From contig JAJLRJ010000004.1 in NCBI GenBank assembly GCA_024195265.1, forward strand, positions 5,299,159 through 5,363,158: a DNA stretch of 64,000 nucleotides, written 5' to 3'. The notes under the pieces are model-generated. The model worked only from the letters and a program-made list of their open reading frames with translations, was not told the origin of the DNA and searched no databases. Of this stretch, positions 1 to 11,734 are shown one piece after another. The translations under genes and the position numbers were made by a program. Within the stretch, counting starts at the first letter, position 1. The number at the start of each line of letters is the position of its first letter. This DNA comes from Dendrophyllia cribrosa. Taxonomy: Eukaryota > Cnidaria > Anthozoa > Scleractinia > Dendrophylliidae.

Positions 1-61
1 GCTACTTTAGCTCGGGCTATCGACGGTTCTGCTTATTTAATTAGATATTACTTACCTCATA
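1..61. repeat. 61-bp sequence repeated at the gap edge
   Basis: These 61 bases are identical to 28376-28436, which end exactly at the N gap. An exact match that begins at base 1 and ends at the gap looks like an assembly overlap (contig ends sharing a k-mer) or a collapsed tandem or circular join rather than a biological repeat. Confidence 0.9.
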
Positions 62-1389
62 CACCGTATTTATCATAAGCAGTCTTTAAGGGAGAATAAC
101 CATAAGAATCGTGGGTCTCAACACAAGTAATTATGAACTGAACCATTTTCCTTGTTAGAAAGACGCTGATATGATGAGGTCCATTCGCCGTGTTGACCTG
201 TGCAGTATCGATTGTACAATTCTTGCACTTAACCCTCATTGTATGCCTGACATATTTCTTTCTTCCCACTTGCCACAAAATCCTGGCGAACTTTGCTTTG
301 ATAGTCTAAATTTAAGCGATCAATGACGAGTTTTGACAGAGCAGCAAACTGAAAGATCGTTATGAAAATTCAAATATCGTCTTGGTATGATTTGCGCATG
401 GGTGAATGAAAAGTTTAATCATTTCATTAATTCACTTCGGCGAAACTCATGAATAACAATCATATTCAGTAAAAAATATTCACATTGAAGTGTGTTTTAA
501 ATATTTTCACTAATTATAATAATGTAAGACAATGCGAAGGCCGGAACGTGCGAGGAAAAAATTTGAAAACAAAAAAGGTTATGCTCCATAACGTGCGAAA
601 AATTGAAACATTTAAAACGTTTTCTTTTTTAAATTGCTATGTTTGTTTTTTATTTTCGTATTTGGTTTGACGGCTTTTTTTCTGTGAATACAGTCGACCC
701 TCTCAAGGCAGACACCTCTCTAATGATGATCTATTTGTCCAAGACAAAAGTTAACTTTTCCTTTCTAAATGAAGGAGAATTTAAGCAGTGTCGCATTATG
801 AACAAGCCTCATTTTGCGAGGCCCCATGATAGTCCTGAAAACAACACAGCTGCGTGATATCCAGGTCCAATGAAATTAGAGGTTCTGAAGAGGTGCATGC
901 CTTTTGTATTTTGCCCGGTTATTTGGTAGCTGATTAAACACTAATCCAGGATTAGAGTCAGTTTTGAATTCAGTTGAATAACTATCGATGGAAATTTTTC
1001 CGTAGTTTATCTGATCTTCAGTTTCAACTTTGACTTGTCTTCACGTCTAGCTAAAAATAAGCTTTTAACCCGCGATGCCTCGTCCGTACATTGATTATCT
1101 TAGATGGCGAGCCATATGGATAAAAGAGTTTTCACATAGCGTGGATGATTAACCACAATACCTTTCGGGATTGTCGCGTGCACTTTTACGCTTTTTTCCG
1201 ACAACCTTTCTCGAAACAGCTGTACACACGAGCCTTTTTGGCGAGTGTGTATGCTAAGAAATATCAAGTCAAGAATACTTTACTTCAGATTGTTTAGCGT
1301 AAGAAAGCATTGCATAAATATTTTTACCCATGCCTTTATAACATTTTACCATCAAAGGTCTTGTGAAGATCTCCGGCAGAGGTTTCCGC
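62..1389. other. Intergenic, no gene recognised
   Basis: AT-rich DNA with only short open frames (under about 75 codons) that show no recognisable domain. I see no RNA gene or mobile-element end here. Confidence 0.5.
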
Positions 1390-1785
1390 CTAAACTAAAT
1401 ATAGAACATGGAATCTAACTGAAAACGTGTTCGTGAGGTCGAAGTAAATGTCTGCATTAAGTCGAAGTAATTGTATTCGTGAACTCGCTAAGCATAACGG
1501 GATATTAAGTGGCCATAGCGTAATGGAGTTCGCACCCAAAGCATGTCGGGTCTTTAAATGGCAAAAGGAAACGGAGGTTACCGCCCAAGCTACATGCAGA
1601 ACATGGTATCGAAGTGAAAACGTGTTCGTGATATCGAAGTAAATGTGTGCGTTACGTCGAAGTGAATGAATTCGTGAAGTCGCCAAGCATGTCGGGACAT
1701 TATATGGCCAATGCGGAACGGACTTCCGCACAAAACATGTCGGGAAATTCGATGGCAAAAACGAAACGGTCTTCCGGCTTTCCAA
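1390..1785. repeat. Two-copy imperfect tandem duplication, period about 200 bp
   Basis: The blocks starting near 1402 and 1600 share an ordered series of motifs: AGAACATGG, AACTGAAAACGTGTTCGTGA (with changes), GTCGAAGTAAATGT, AAGCAT and a GGAC-TTCCG tail. The frame open through both copies on the minus strand is a by-product of the repeat. Confidence 0.6.
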
Positions 1786-3060
1786 CTAACTACAGAGAAT
1801 AGTAACGAAGAAAATAGTATATAAAGTAATAAAATTATTATTATATTCTATATAATAAGTGGTAACAATAAGTTAATAATAATAATTAATAATAAGTGGT
1901 AAACCACATCCATACGAATTATTTTAGGGCAATAAATTTTGGCTTAAGTGAAAAATCCTAAACTGAGTCAGTTATCAGTGTTTTAATTTGTGGAAAAGCA
2001 GTATAAGTTTAGCTGAAATATAAATGTCGTTAATTAAGTTTTTCAGTCGTTAATTAAGGTTTTCTTTTCCGATAGTGGTGACCGCCATTTTGCGTGTGGC
2101 ACAATGGAAAACAAGCAATGTTTTCTCTGTTTCGTCCAACATGATGTTTAGCACAAGGTACGATTGACAATTGAGAAAAATTTGAAACCAAAGCGAAAAA
2201 TAGTTTTGTTGACGTAGAAAATGCCGAAATTATATATAATTAGGAAAAAGTGGTCGAACAGTCATGATCAAGCACAGTGGAGTGCATCATCACTGATGAA
2301 GCCGGGGGCAGGAGTCTCGAAACGTTGGATATTTTTGTTTCAAAAAGCGTGTAAATAACCACAGGCAGCCCAAGCTCACGAAGGTGCGTGAGATGGGACG
2401 TGACCCTTCGATGAAAGCGGTATTAGGTTACACGGCGGCCGTTTTAAAAATTTAAGGCTTTGTATGGGGAAAAAATAATGTAGATTTCGAACGCTTAATA
2501 ATTGATTAACTCGAAAACCGTCTGCAGCTAGTAATGATTGAGTATTACAAAATTTGAAAGTTTCATTGTGAAGTGTCTGACTAGATTTTGAGAAAAACGA
2601 CAGTTGTTTAAAACAAAGAGCAATAAGCTGGCGTTGCTATAGTAACCTCTGTTGCTTGGAAACCAGTGAAACATAAAACTTTGTCGCATTTCATAACTTG
2701 GTGAAGTATGAAAGCAATCGAAACTCTGATTTCAAAACATACACTCCACGACAAAAAAGAACTTGGTCGAGCCACCTTAAGCCTGATCCTACCTTCCCAT
2801 TTAGCCGTTCAGAAAGAAAACGTAGTTTGAAATATCATCAAAATGACTTTCATCAATTTCATCAAGCCAATGCTAATATATCCAAGCCCGTTTGTGGGAA
2901 AACTTGATCTTTCAATGTCCAGAAGTACCATAAGATTAGGGTATTGATTCTTCAGGCTTCTGGTTTATTTTGGGATAAATTAAATTCAGTTTTCAGTAAA
3001 TTTATGATTTGTAGTTAGAGCGTCTCATCCCCAATCTATTAAGCCCTTCTCTCCGGGTCT
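1786..3060. other. Intergenic with a Penelope-like terminal remnant
   Basis: No gene recognised. At 2293-2324 a CTGATGA box, a short GC-rich stretch and GAAACG follow one another, the layout seen near the ends of Penelope-like elements elsewhere in this window. Here the intervening stretch does not form a clean hairpin, so it is probably a decayed remnant. Confidence 0.35.
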
Positions 3061-3120
3061 AGGGGGAGGGTGGAGGGGGCTTTATGTGGAGGGGGGGGAG
3101 GGGGGGGGGGGGGGGGGGGG
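3061..3120 (+). repeat. G-rich tract with an uninterrupted run of about 21 G
   Basis: Purine block of GGAGGGGG-type runs ending in a poly-G tract at about 3100-3120. It could form G-quadruplexes. It lies about 200 bp from the start of the 42-bp minisatellite. Homopolymer length may be inaccurate. Confidence 0.85.
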
Positions 3121-3280
3121 TCTTAATACAAATTTTAAGGTAAGCGAATAATATATTAACTTGAACTGATTACCATGAGTGGCCCATATTTTCTTTACTT
3201 AACAATAACGGACCTGTGAATGCACTTCACTTCCCTTAAGTTGTGGAATAAACACGTCCAAAAATTCCAAGTAAAGGAGA

Positions 3281-6200
3281 TCATAAATTACATTTTAGCT
3301 GAGAGTTTGTAGGATCTACATATTCTTTTCTAGATACCACACAGCTCTTAACAGCCTCTAATTCCGTTGGACCTGATACCACACAGCTCTTAACAACCTC
3401 TAATTCCGTTGGACCTGATACCAGACAGCTCTTAACAGCCTCTAATTCCGTTGGACCTGATACCACACAGCTCTTAACAGCCTCTAATTCCGTTGGACCT
3501 GATACCACACAGCTCTTAACAGCCTCTAATTCCGTTGGACCTGATACCACACAGCTCTTAACAGCCTCTAATTCCGTTGGACCTGATACCACACAGCTCT
3601 TAACAGCCTCTAATTCCGTTGGACCTGATATCACACAGCTCTTAACAGCCTCTAATTCCGTTGGACCTGATACCACACAGCTCTTAACAACCTCTAATTC
3701 CGTTGGACCTGATACCACACAGCTCTTAACAGCCTCTAATTCCGTTGGACCTGATACCACACAGCTCTTAACAGCCTCTAATTCCGTTGGACCTGATACC
3801 ACACAGCTCTTAACAGCCTCTAATTCCGTTGGACCTGATACCACACAGCTCTTAACAGCCTCTAATTCCGTTGGACCTGATACCACACAGCTCTTAACAG
3901 CCTCTAATTCCGTTGGACCTGATACCACACAGCTCTTAACAGCCTCTAATTCCGTTGGACCTGATATCACACAGCTCTTAACAGCCTCTAATTCCGTTGG
4001 ACCTGATACCACACAGCTCTTAACAGCCTCTAATTCCGTTGGACCTGATACCACACAGCTCTTAACAGCCTCTAATTCCGTTGGACCTGATATCACACAG
4101 CTCTTAACAGCCTCTAATTCCGTTGGACCTGATACCACACAGCTCTTAACAGCCTCTAATTCCGTTGGACCTGATACCACACAGCTCTTAACAGCCTCTA
4201 ATTCCGTTGGACCTGATATCACACAGCTCTTAACAGCCTCTAATTCCGTTGGACCTGATACCACACGGCTCTTAAATGCCTCTAATTCCGTTGGACCTGA
4301 TACCACACAGCTCTTAACAGCCTCTAATTCCGTTGGACCTGATACCACACAGCTCTTAACAGCCTCTAATTCCGTTGGACCTGATATCACACAGCTCTTA
4401 ACAGCCTCTAATTCCGTTGGACCTGATACCACACAGCTCTTAATAGCCTCTAATTCCGTTGGACCTGATACCACACAGCTCTTAACAGCCTCTAATTCCG
4501 TTGGACCTGATATCACACAGCTCTTAACAGCCTCTAATTCCGTTGGACCTGATACCACACAGCTCTTAAATGCCTCTAATTCCGTTGGACCTGATACCAC
4601 ACAGCTCTTAACAGCCTCTAATTCCGTTGGACCTGATATCACACAGCTCTTAACAGCCTCTAATTCCGTTGGACCTGATACCACACAGCTCTTAACAGCC
4701 TCTAATTCCGTTGGACCTGATACCACACAGCTCTTAACAGCCTCTAATTCCGTTGGACCTGATATCACACAGCTCTTAACAGCCTCTAATTCCGTTGGAC
4801 CTGATACCACACAGCTCTTAACAGCCTCTAATTCCGTTGGACCTGATACCACACAGCTCTTAACAGCCTCTAATTCCGTTGGACCTGATATCACACAGCT
4901 CTTAACAGCCTCTAATTCCGTTGGACCTGATACCACACGGCTCTTAAATGCCTCTAATTCCGTTGGACCTGATACCACACAGCTCTTAACAGCCTCTAAT
5001 TCCGTTGGACCTGATACCACACAGCTCTTAACAGCCTCTAATTCCGTTGGACCTGATATCACACAGCTCTTAACAGCCTCTAATTCCGTTGGACCTGATA
5101 CCACACAGCTCTTAACAGCCTCTAATTCCGTTGGACCTGATACCACACAGCTCTTAACAGCCTCTAATTCCGTTGGACCTGATATCACACAGCTCTTAAC
5201 AGCCTCTAATTCCGTTGGACCTGATACCACACAGCTCTTAACAACCTCTAATTCCGTTGGACCTGATACCACACAGCTCTTAACAGCCTCTAATTCCGTT
5301 GGACCTGATACCACACAGCTCTTAACAGCCTCTAATTCCGTTGGACCTGATACCACACAGCTCTTAACAGCCTCTAATTCCGTTGGACCTGATACCACAC
5401 AGCTCTTAACAGCCTCTAATTCCGTTGGACCTGATACCACACAGCTCTTAACAGCCTCTAATTCCGTTGGACCTGATACCACACAGCTCTTAACAGCCTC
5501 TAATTCCGTTGGACCTGATACCACACAGCTCTTAACAGCCTCTAATTCCGTTGGACCTGATATCACACAGCTCTTAACAGCCTCTAATTCCGTTGGACCT
5601 GATACCACACGGCTCTTAAATGCCTCTAATTCCGTTGGACCTGATACCACACAGCTCTTAACAGCCTCTAATTCCCTTGGACCTGATACCACACAGCTCT
5701 TAACAGCCTCTAATTCCGTTGGACCTGATATCACACAGCTCTTAACAGCCTCTAATTCCGTTGGACCTGATACCACACAGCTCTTAACAGCCTCTAATTC
5801 CGTTGGACCTGATACCACACAGCTCTTAACAGCCTCTAATTCCGTTGGACCTGATATCACACAGCTCTTAACAGCCTCTAATTCCGTTGGACCTGATACC
5901 ACACAGCTCTTAACAGCCTCTAATTCCGTTGGACCTGATACCACACAGCTCTTAACAGCCTCTAATTCCGTTGGACCTGATATCACACAGCTCTTAATAG
6001 CCTCTAATTCCGTTGGACCTGATACCACACGGCTCTTAAATGCCTCTAATTCCGTTGGACCTGATACCACACAGCTCTTAACAGCCTCTAATTCCGTTGG
6101 ACCTGATACCACACAGCTCTTAACAGCCTCTAATTCCGTTGGACCTGATATCACACAGCTCTTAACAGCCTCTAATTCCGTTGGACCTGATACCACACAG

Positions 6201-9200
6201 CTCTTAACAGCCTCTAATTCCGTTGGACCTGATACCACACAGCTCTTAACAGCCTCTAATTCCGTTGGACCTGATATCACACAGCTCTTAACAGCCTCTA
6301 ATTCCGTTGGACCTGATACCACACAGCTCTTAAATGCCTCTAATTCCGTTGGACCTGATACCACACAGCTCTTAACAGCCTCTAATTCCGTTGGACCTGA
6401 TATCACACAGCTCTTAACAGCCTCTAATTCCGTTGGACCTGATACCACACAGCTCTTAACAGCCTCTAATTCCGTTGGACCTGATACCACACAGCTCTTA
6501 ACAGCCTCTAATTCCGTTGGACCTGATATCACACAGCTCTTAACAGCCTCTAATTCCGTTGGACCTGATACCACACAGCTCTTAACAGCCTCTAATTCCG
6601 TTGGACCTGATACCACACAGCTCTTAACAGCCTCTAATTCCGTTGGACCTGATATCACACAGCTCTTAACAGCCTCTAATTCCGTTGGACCTGATACCAC
6701 ACGGCTCTTAAATGCCTCTAATTCCGTTGGACCTGATACCACACAGCTCTTAACAGCCTCTAATTCCGTTGGACCTGATACCACACAGCTCTTAACAGCC
6801 TCTAATTCCGTTGGACCTGATATCACACAGCTCTTAACAGCCTCTAATTCCGTTGGACCTGATACCACACAGCTCTTAACAGCCTCTAATTCCGTTGGAC
6901 CTGATACCACACAGCTCTTAACAGCCTCTAATTCCGTTGGACCTGATATCACACAGCTCTTAACAGCCTCTAATTCCGTTGGACCTGATACCACACAGCT
7001 CTTAACAACCTCTAATTCCGTTGGACCTGATACCACACAGCTCTTAACAGCCTCTAATTCCGTTGGACCTGATACCACACAGCTCTTAACAGCCTCTAAT
7101 TCCGTTGGACCTGATACCACACAGCTCTTAACAGCCTCTAATTCCGTTGGACCTGATACCACACAGCTCTTAACAGCCTCTAATTCCGTTGGACCTGATA
7201 CCACACAGCTCTTAAATGCCTCTAATTCCGTTGGACCTGATACCACACAGCTCTTAACAGCCTCTAATTCCGTTGGACCTGATATCACACAGCTCTTAAC
7301 AGCCTCTAATTCCGTTGGACCTGATACCACACAGCTCTTAACAGCCTCTAATTCCGTTGGACCTGATATCACACAGCTCTTAACAGCCTCTAATTCCGTT
7401 GGACCTGATACCACACAGCTCTTAAATGCCTCTAATTCCGTTGGACCTGATACCACACAGCTCTTAACAGCCTCTAATTCCGTTGGACCTGATATCACAC
7501 AGCTCTTAACAGCCTCTAATTCCGTTGGACCTGATACCACACAGCTCTTAACAGCCTCTAATTCCGTTGGACCTGATACCACACAGCTCTTAACAGCCTC
7601 TAATTCCGTTGGACCTGATATCACACAGCTCTTAACAGCCTCTAATTCCGTTGGACCTGATACCACACAGCTCTTAACAGCCTCTAATTCCGTTGGACCT
7701 GATACCACACAGCTCTTAACAGCCTCTAATTCCGTTGGACCTGATACCACACAGCTCTTAACAGCCTCTAATTCCGTTGGACCTGATATCACACAGCTCT
7801 TAACAGCCTCTAATTCCGTTGGACCTGATACCACACAGCTCTTAACAGCCTCTAATTCCGTTGGACCTGATACCACACAGCTCTTAACAGCCTCTAATTC
7901 CGTTGGACCTGATATCACACAGCTCTTAACAGCCTCTAATTCCGTTGGACCTGATACCACACGGCTCTTAAATGCCTCTAATTCCGTTGGACCTGATACC
8001 ACACAGCTCTTAACAGCCTCTAATTCCGTTGGACCTGATACCACACAGCTCTTAACAGCCTCTAATTCCGTTGGACCTGATATCACACAGCTCTTAACAG
8101 CCTCTAATTCCGTTGGACCTGATACCACACAGCTCTTAACAGCCTCTAATTCCGTTGGACCTGATACCACACAGCTCTTAACAGCCTCTAATTCCGTTGG
8201 ACCTGATATCACACAGCTCTTAACAGCCTCTAATTCCGTTGGACCTGATACCACACAGCTCTTAAATGCCTCTAATTCCGTTGGACCTGATACCACACAG
8301 CTGTTAACAGCCTCTAATTCCGTTGGACCTGATATCACACAGCTCTTAACAGCCTCTAATTCCGTTGGACCTGATACCACACAGCTCTTAACAGCCTCTA
8401 ATTCCGTTGGACCTGATACCACACAGCTCTTAACAGCCTCTAATTCCGTTGGACCTGATACCACACAGCTCTTAACAGCCTCTAATTCCGTTGGACCTGA
8501 TACCACACAGCTCTTAACAGCCTCTAATTCCGTTGGACCTGATACCACACAGCTCTTAACAGCCTCTAATTCCGTTGGACCTGATACCACACAGCTCTTA
8601 ACAGCCTCTAATTCCGTTGGACCTGATATCACACAGCTCTTAACAGCCTCTAATTCCGTTGGACCTGATACCACACAGCTCTTAACAGCCTCTAATTCCG
8701 TTGGACCTGATACCACACAGCTCTTAACAGCCTCTAATTCCGTTGGACCTGATATCACACAGCTCTTAACAGCCTCTAATTCCGTTGGACCTGATACCAC
8801 ACAGCTCTTAACAGCCTCTAATTCCGTTGGACCTGATACCACACAGCTCTTAACAGCCTCTAATTCCGTTGGACCTGATATCACACAGCTCTTAACAGCC
8901 TCTAATTCCGTTGGACCTGATACCACACGGCTCTTAAATGCCTCTAATTCCGTTGGACCTGATACCACACAGCTCTTAACAGCCTCTAATTCCGTTGGAC
9001 CTGATACCACACAGCTCTTAACAGCCTCTAATTCCGTTGGACCTGATATCACACAGCTCTTAACAGCCTCTAATTCCGTTGGACCTGATACCACACAGCT
9101 CTTAACAGCCTCTAATTCCGTTGGACCTGATACCACACAGCTCTTAACAGCCTCTAATTCCGTTGGACCTGATATCACACAGCTCTTAACAGCCTCTAAT

Positions 9201-10606
9201 TCCGTTGGACCTGATACCACACAGCTCTTAAATGCCTCTAATTCCGTTGGACCTGATACCACACAGCTGTTAACAGCCTCTAATTCCGTTGGACCTGATA
9301 TCACACAGCTCTTAACAGCCTCTAATTCCGTTGGACCTGATACCACACAGCTCTTAACAGCCTCTAATTTCGTTGGACCTGATACCACACAGCTCTTAAC
9401 AGCCTCTAATTCCGTTGGACCTGATACCACACAGCTCTTAACAGCCTCTAATTCCGTTGGACCTGATACCACACAGCTCTTAACAGCCTCTAATTCCGTT
9501 GGACCTGATACCACACAGCTCTTAACAGCCTCTAATTCCGTTGGACCTGATACCACACAGCTCTTAACAGCCTCTAATTCCGTTGGACCTGATATCACAC
9601 AGCTCTTAACAGCCTCTAATTCCGTTGGACCTGATACCACACAGCTCTTAACAGCCTCTAATTCCGTTGGACCTGATACCACACAGCTCTTAACAGCCTC
9701 TAATTCCGTTGGACCTGATATCACACAGCTCTTAACAGCCTCTAATTCCGTTGGACCTGATACCACACAGCTCTTAACAGCCTCTAATTCCGTTGGACCT
9801 GATACCACACAGCTCTTAACAACCTCTAATTCCGTTGGACCTGATATCACACAGCTCTTAACAGCCTCTAATTCCGTTGGACCTGATACCACACAGCTCT
9901 TAACAACCTCTAATTCCGTTGGACCTGATACCACACAGCTCTTAACAACCTCTAATTCCGTTGGACCTGATACCACACAGCTCTTAACAACCTCTAATTC
10001 CGTTGGACCTGATACCACACAGCTCTTAACAGCCTCTAATTCCGTTGGACCTGATATCACACAGCTCTTAACAGCCTCTAATTCCGTTGGACCTGATATC
10101 ACACAGCTCTTAACAGCCTCTAATTCCGTTGGACCTGATATCACACAGCTCTTAACAGCCTCTAATTCCGTTGGACCTGATATCACACAGCTCTTAACAG
10201 CCTCTAATTCCGTTGGACCTGATACCACACAGCTCTTAACAGCCTCTAATTCCGTTGGACCTGATACCACACAGCTCTTAACAGCCTCTAATTCCGTTGG
10301 ACCTGATATCACACAGCTCTTAACAGCCTCTAATTCCGTTGGACCTGATACCACACAGCTCTTAACAGCCTCTAATTCCGTTGGACCTGATACCACACAG
10401 CTCTTAACAGCCTCTAATTCCGTTGGACTTGATACCACACAGCTCTTAACAGCCTCTAATTCCGTTGGACCTGATACCACACAGCTCTTCACAGCCTCTA
10501 ATTCCGTTGGACCTGATACCACACAGCTCTTAACAGCTTCTAATTCCGTTGGACCTGATACCACACAGCTCTTAACAGCCTCTAATTCCGTTGGACCTGA
10601 TATCAC
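3281..10606 (-). CDS. Long open frame through the minisatellite, coding status doubtful
   Basis: The minus-strand frame reads about 2440 codons of a 14-residue repeat, SGPTELEAVKSCVV, with variants I/V at the last position, V for A, F for V and R for C. It ends in a non-repetitive 19-residue tail (SRKEYVDP...) before a stop. There is no ATG anywhere in the frame; the only start-like codon is a GTG just after an in-frame TAG. The plus strand also has one fully open frame. An open frame is therefore expected from a 42-bp unit without stops and is not evidence of coding. It could only be expressed as an internal or terminal exon. I see no signal peptide and no clear splice acceptor at its upstream edge. 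Confidence 0.2.
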   Translation of the reverse strand: MISGPTELEAVKSCVVSGPTELEAVKSCVVSGPTELEAVKSCVVSGPTELEAVKSCVVSSPTELEAVKSCVVSGPTELEAVKSCVVSGPTELEAVKSCVISGPTELEAVKSCVVSGPTELEAVKSCVVSGPTELEAVKSCVISGPTELEAVKSCVISGPTELEAVKSCVISGPTELEAVKSCVISGPTELEAVKSCVVSGPTELEVVKSCVVSGPTELEVVKSCVVSGPTELEVVKSCVVSGPTELEAVKSCVISGPTELEVVKSCVVSGPTELEAVKSCVVSGPTELEAVKSCVISGPTELEAVKSCVVSGPTELEAVKSCVVSGPTELEAVKSCVISGPTELEAVKSCVVSGPTELEAVKSCVVSGPTELEAVKSCVVSGPTELEAVKSCVVSGPTELEAVKSCVVSGPTKLEAVKSCVVSGPTELEAVKSCVISGPTELEAVNSCVVSGPTELEAFKSCVVSGPTELEAVKSCVISGPTELEAVKSCVVSGPTELEAVKSCVVSGPTELEAVKSCVISGPTELEAVKSCVVSGPTELEAVKSCVVSGPTELEAFKSRVVSGPTELEAVKSCVISGPTELEAVKSCVVSGPTELEAVKSCVVSGPTELEAVKSCVISGPTELEAVKSCVVSGPTELEAVKSCVVSGPTELEAVKSCVISGPTELEAVKSCVVSGPTELEAVKSCVVSGPTELEAVKSCVVSGPTELEAVKSCVVSGPTELEAVKSCVVSGPTELEAVKSCVVSGPTELEAVKSCVISGPTELEAVNSCVVSGPTELEAFKSCVVSGPTELEAVKSCVISGPTELEAVKSCVVSGPTELEAVKSCVVSGPTELEAVKSCVISGPTELEAVKSCVVSGPTELEAVKSCVVSGPTELEAFKSRVVSGPTELEAVKSCVISGPTELEAVKSCVVSGPTELEAVKSCVVSGPTELEAVKSCVISGPTELEAVKSCVVSGPTELEAVKSCVVSGPTELEAVKSCVVSGPTELEAVKSCVISGPTELEAVKSCVVSGPTELEAVKSCVVSGPTELEAVKSCVISGPTELEAVKSCVVSGPTELEAFKSCVVSGPTELEAVKSCVISGPTELEAVKSCVVSGPTELEAVKSCVISGPTELEAVKSCVVSGPTELEAFKSCVVSGPTELEAVKSCVVSGPTELEAVKSCVVSGPTELEAVKSCVVSGPTELEAVKSCVVSGPTELEVVKSCVVSGPTELEAVKSCVISGPTELEAVKSCVVSGPTELEAVKSCVVSGPTELEAVKSCVISGPTELEAVKSCVVSGPTELEAVKSCVVSGPTELEAFKSRVVSGPTELEAVKSCVISGPTELEAVKSCVVSGPTELEAVKSCVVSGPTELEAVKSCVISGPTELEAVKSCVVSGPTELEAVKSCVVSGPTELEAVKSCVISGPTELEAVKSCVVSGPTELEAFKSCVVSGPTELEAVKSCVISGPTELEAVKSCVVSGPTELEAVKSCVVSGPTELEAVKSCVISGPTELEAVKSCVVSGPTELEAVKSCVVSGPTELEAFKSRVVSGPTELEAIKSCVISGPTELEAVKSCVVSGPTELEAVKSCVVSGPTELEAVKSCVISGPTELEAVKSCVVSGPTELEAVKSCVVSGPTELEAVKSCVISGPTELEAVKSCVVSGPRELEAVKSCVVSGPTELEAFKSRVVSGPTELEAVKSCVISGPTELEAVKSCVVSGPTELEAVKSCVVSGPTELEAVKSCVVSGPTELEAVKSCVVSGPTELEAVKSCVVSGPTELEAVKSCVVSGPTELEAVKSCVVSGPTELEVVKSCVVSGPTELEAVKSCVISGPTELEAVKSCVVSGPTELEAVKSCVVSGPTELEAVKSCVISGPTELEAVKSCVVSGPTELEAVKSCVVSGPTELEAFKSRVVSGPTELEAVKSCVISGPTELEAVKSCVVSGPTELEAVKSCVVSGPTELEAVKSCVISGPTELEAVKSCVVSGPTELEAVKSCVVSGPTELEAVKSCVISGPTELEAVKSCVVSGPTELEAFKSCVVSGPTELEAVKSCVISGPTELEAVKSCVVSGPTELEAIKSCVVSGPTELEAVKSCVISGPTELEAVKSCVVSGPTELEAVKSCVVSGPTELEAFKSRVVSGPTELEAVKSCVISGPTELEAVKSCVVSGPTELEAVKSCVVSGPTELEAVKSCVISGPTELEAVKSCVVSGPTELEAVKSCVVSGPTELEAVKSCVISGPTELEAVKSCVVSGPTELEAVKSCVVSGPTELEAVKSCVVSGPTELEAVKSCVVSGPTELEAVKSCVVSGPTELEAVKSCVVSGPTELEVVKSCVVSGPTELEAVKSCVISGPTELEAVKSCVVSGPTELEAVKSCVVSGPTELEAVKSCVVSGPTELEAVKSCVVSGPTELEAVKSCLVSGPTELEVVKSCVVSGPTELEAVKSCVVSRKEYVDPTNSQLKCNL

Positions 10607-10617
10607 GCAGCTCTATT
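3333..10617. repeat. 42-bp minisatellite, about 173 tandem units
   Basis: A 42-bp unit (plus strand begins ACACAGCTCTTAACAGCC and ends GTTGGACCTGATACC) repeats about 173 times with very few substitutions and no indels that break the 42-bp register. Variants recur in an ordered way: GATACC versus GATATC; AACAGCC versus AACAACC; and a rarer ACACGG...AAATGCC form. The ACACGG variant occurs at 4263, 4935, 5607, 6027, 6699, 7959 and 8925, all spaced by multiples of 42, three times by exactly 672 bp (16 units). This indicates amplification of 16-unit blocks by unequal exchange or similar. Unit length is a multiple of three, so one frame stays open on each strand. Confidence 0.97.
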
Positions 10618-11134
10618 GTTTTCAGGGCTAGGGTTCATTGTTGTGTTGTTTGTTCTATTGTTTTCTCGGCAAATCCGAGAAGACCTTGTCAGAGCTGCTA
10701 CTGCCCCTTCTTTTCTGAGCATCAAAATTTAGTTTTTCACTGTTTCAACTTAAATGATTATAAATTTGTTCAGATTCTAATTATACATAATGAAAATAAG
10801 TATCTATTTTTGCCTTCGTGATTCCTTATTCCCATGGATGCCTGTCTGGTTTTTGAGTGCTTTCGCGCGACAGAATAAAATTGCATGACTTCAGCCGTGT
10901 TCTGACTCTTGTAAAGTATGCAATTGTTGCTTCTTGAAATAACGATTCGAAGCTATGACGGTTGATGCTGCTTAGACCAGTATATTCATTTGACATCATA
11001 ATTTCGGCATTAACTGATATCAAATATCTGACTCTTCCCAGTGTATATTTGCTTTAAACAAAAGAGGATCGAAAATTCACTTTGAAGACTGAAAAGAAAA
11101 GCTTTAAGGTTCTGGAGACAGTGATACTCAGTTG
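10618..11134. other. Intergenic flank of the minisatellite
   Basis: Unique-looking AT-rich sequence. Short frames only, no recognisable domain, RNA gene or element end. Confidence 0.45.
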
Positions 11135-11730
11135 TGATGGCTTTATAACCAGCTTAAAAAGTGATTCTGATGCATTACAAAAACTGGTTGTTAGTTAATT
11201 TTATGTTTTTAAGCGCTGGATTCGCTTCCTTTCCGGAAAAAGTGTGCGAATACTAGCTACTCGTACGATGCATTTAATTTACGATCTATACCAGCTTTAA
11301 GTGGTTACAAAATTCTTGCATTTCAGGATATATCAGTAGCAAACATCACGGTTATGGGCGCCTGGAACATCCAAATAAAGAGATCTAAAGAGGGACTTGG
11401 CTTAGATATAAATAACTAATAAGCTTCTTAAAGTATTCTGGTGCCTACAAAAATAGGTTGTTAATGAATTTTGTCCTATAAGCGCTGGTTCGCTTTGTTC
11501 CCCAATAAGTGTGCGAATACTAGGTACTCGTACGATGCATTTAATTTCCGATTTATATCAGCTTTAATTGCTAAAAAGCCTTGAGACACTTCCGTTATAC
11601 CAGCAACAAACATCACAGTTATGGGCTCCTGTGAACATCCAAATAAAGAGGTCTAAAGAGGGTCTTAGCTTAGATATAACTTAAGCAGATGCTTTTAAAA
11701 GTATTCTGGTGCTTTAGAAAAACAGGTTTC
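11135..11730. repeat. Tandem repeat, period about 270 bp, two and a part copies
   Basis: Copies begin near 11161, 11432 and 11700 (partial) with GTATTCTGGTGC-like starts. They share GTGTGCGAATACTAG, CTCGTACGATGCATTTAATT and CATCCAAATAAAGAG blocks in the same order. No coding content is visible. Confidence 0.75.
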
Positions 11731-11734
11731 ATTA

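Noticed and set aside
1390..1785. 131-codon minus-strand frame
   Set aside because: It lies exactly on a two-copy non-coding duplication, and the protein halves mirror the repeat.
3333..10617. CRISPR-like array
   Set aside because: Units are contiguous 42-bp repeats with no unique spacers, in a eukaryotic context.
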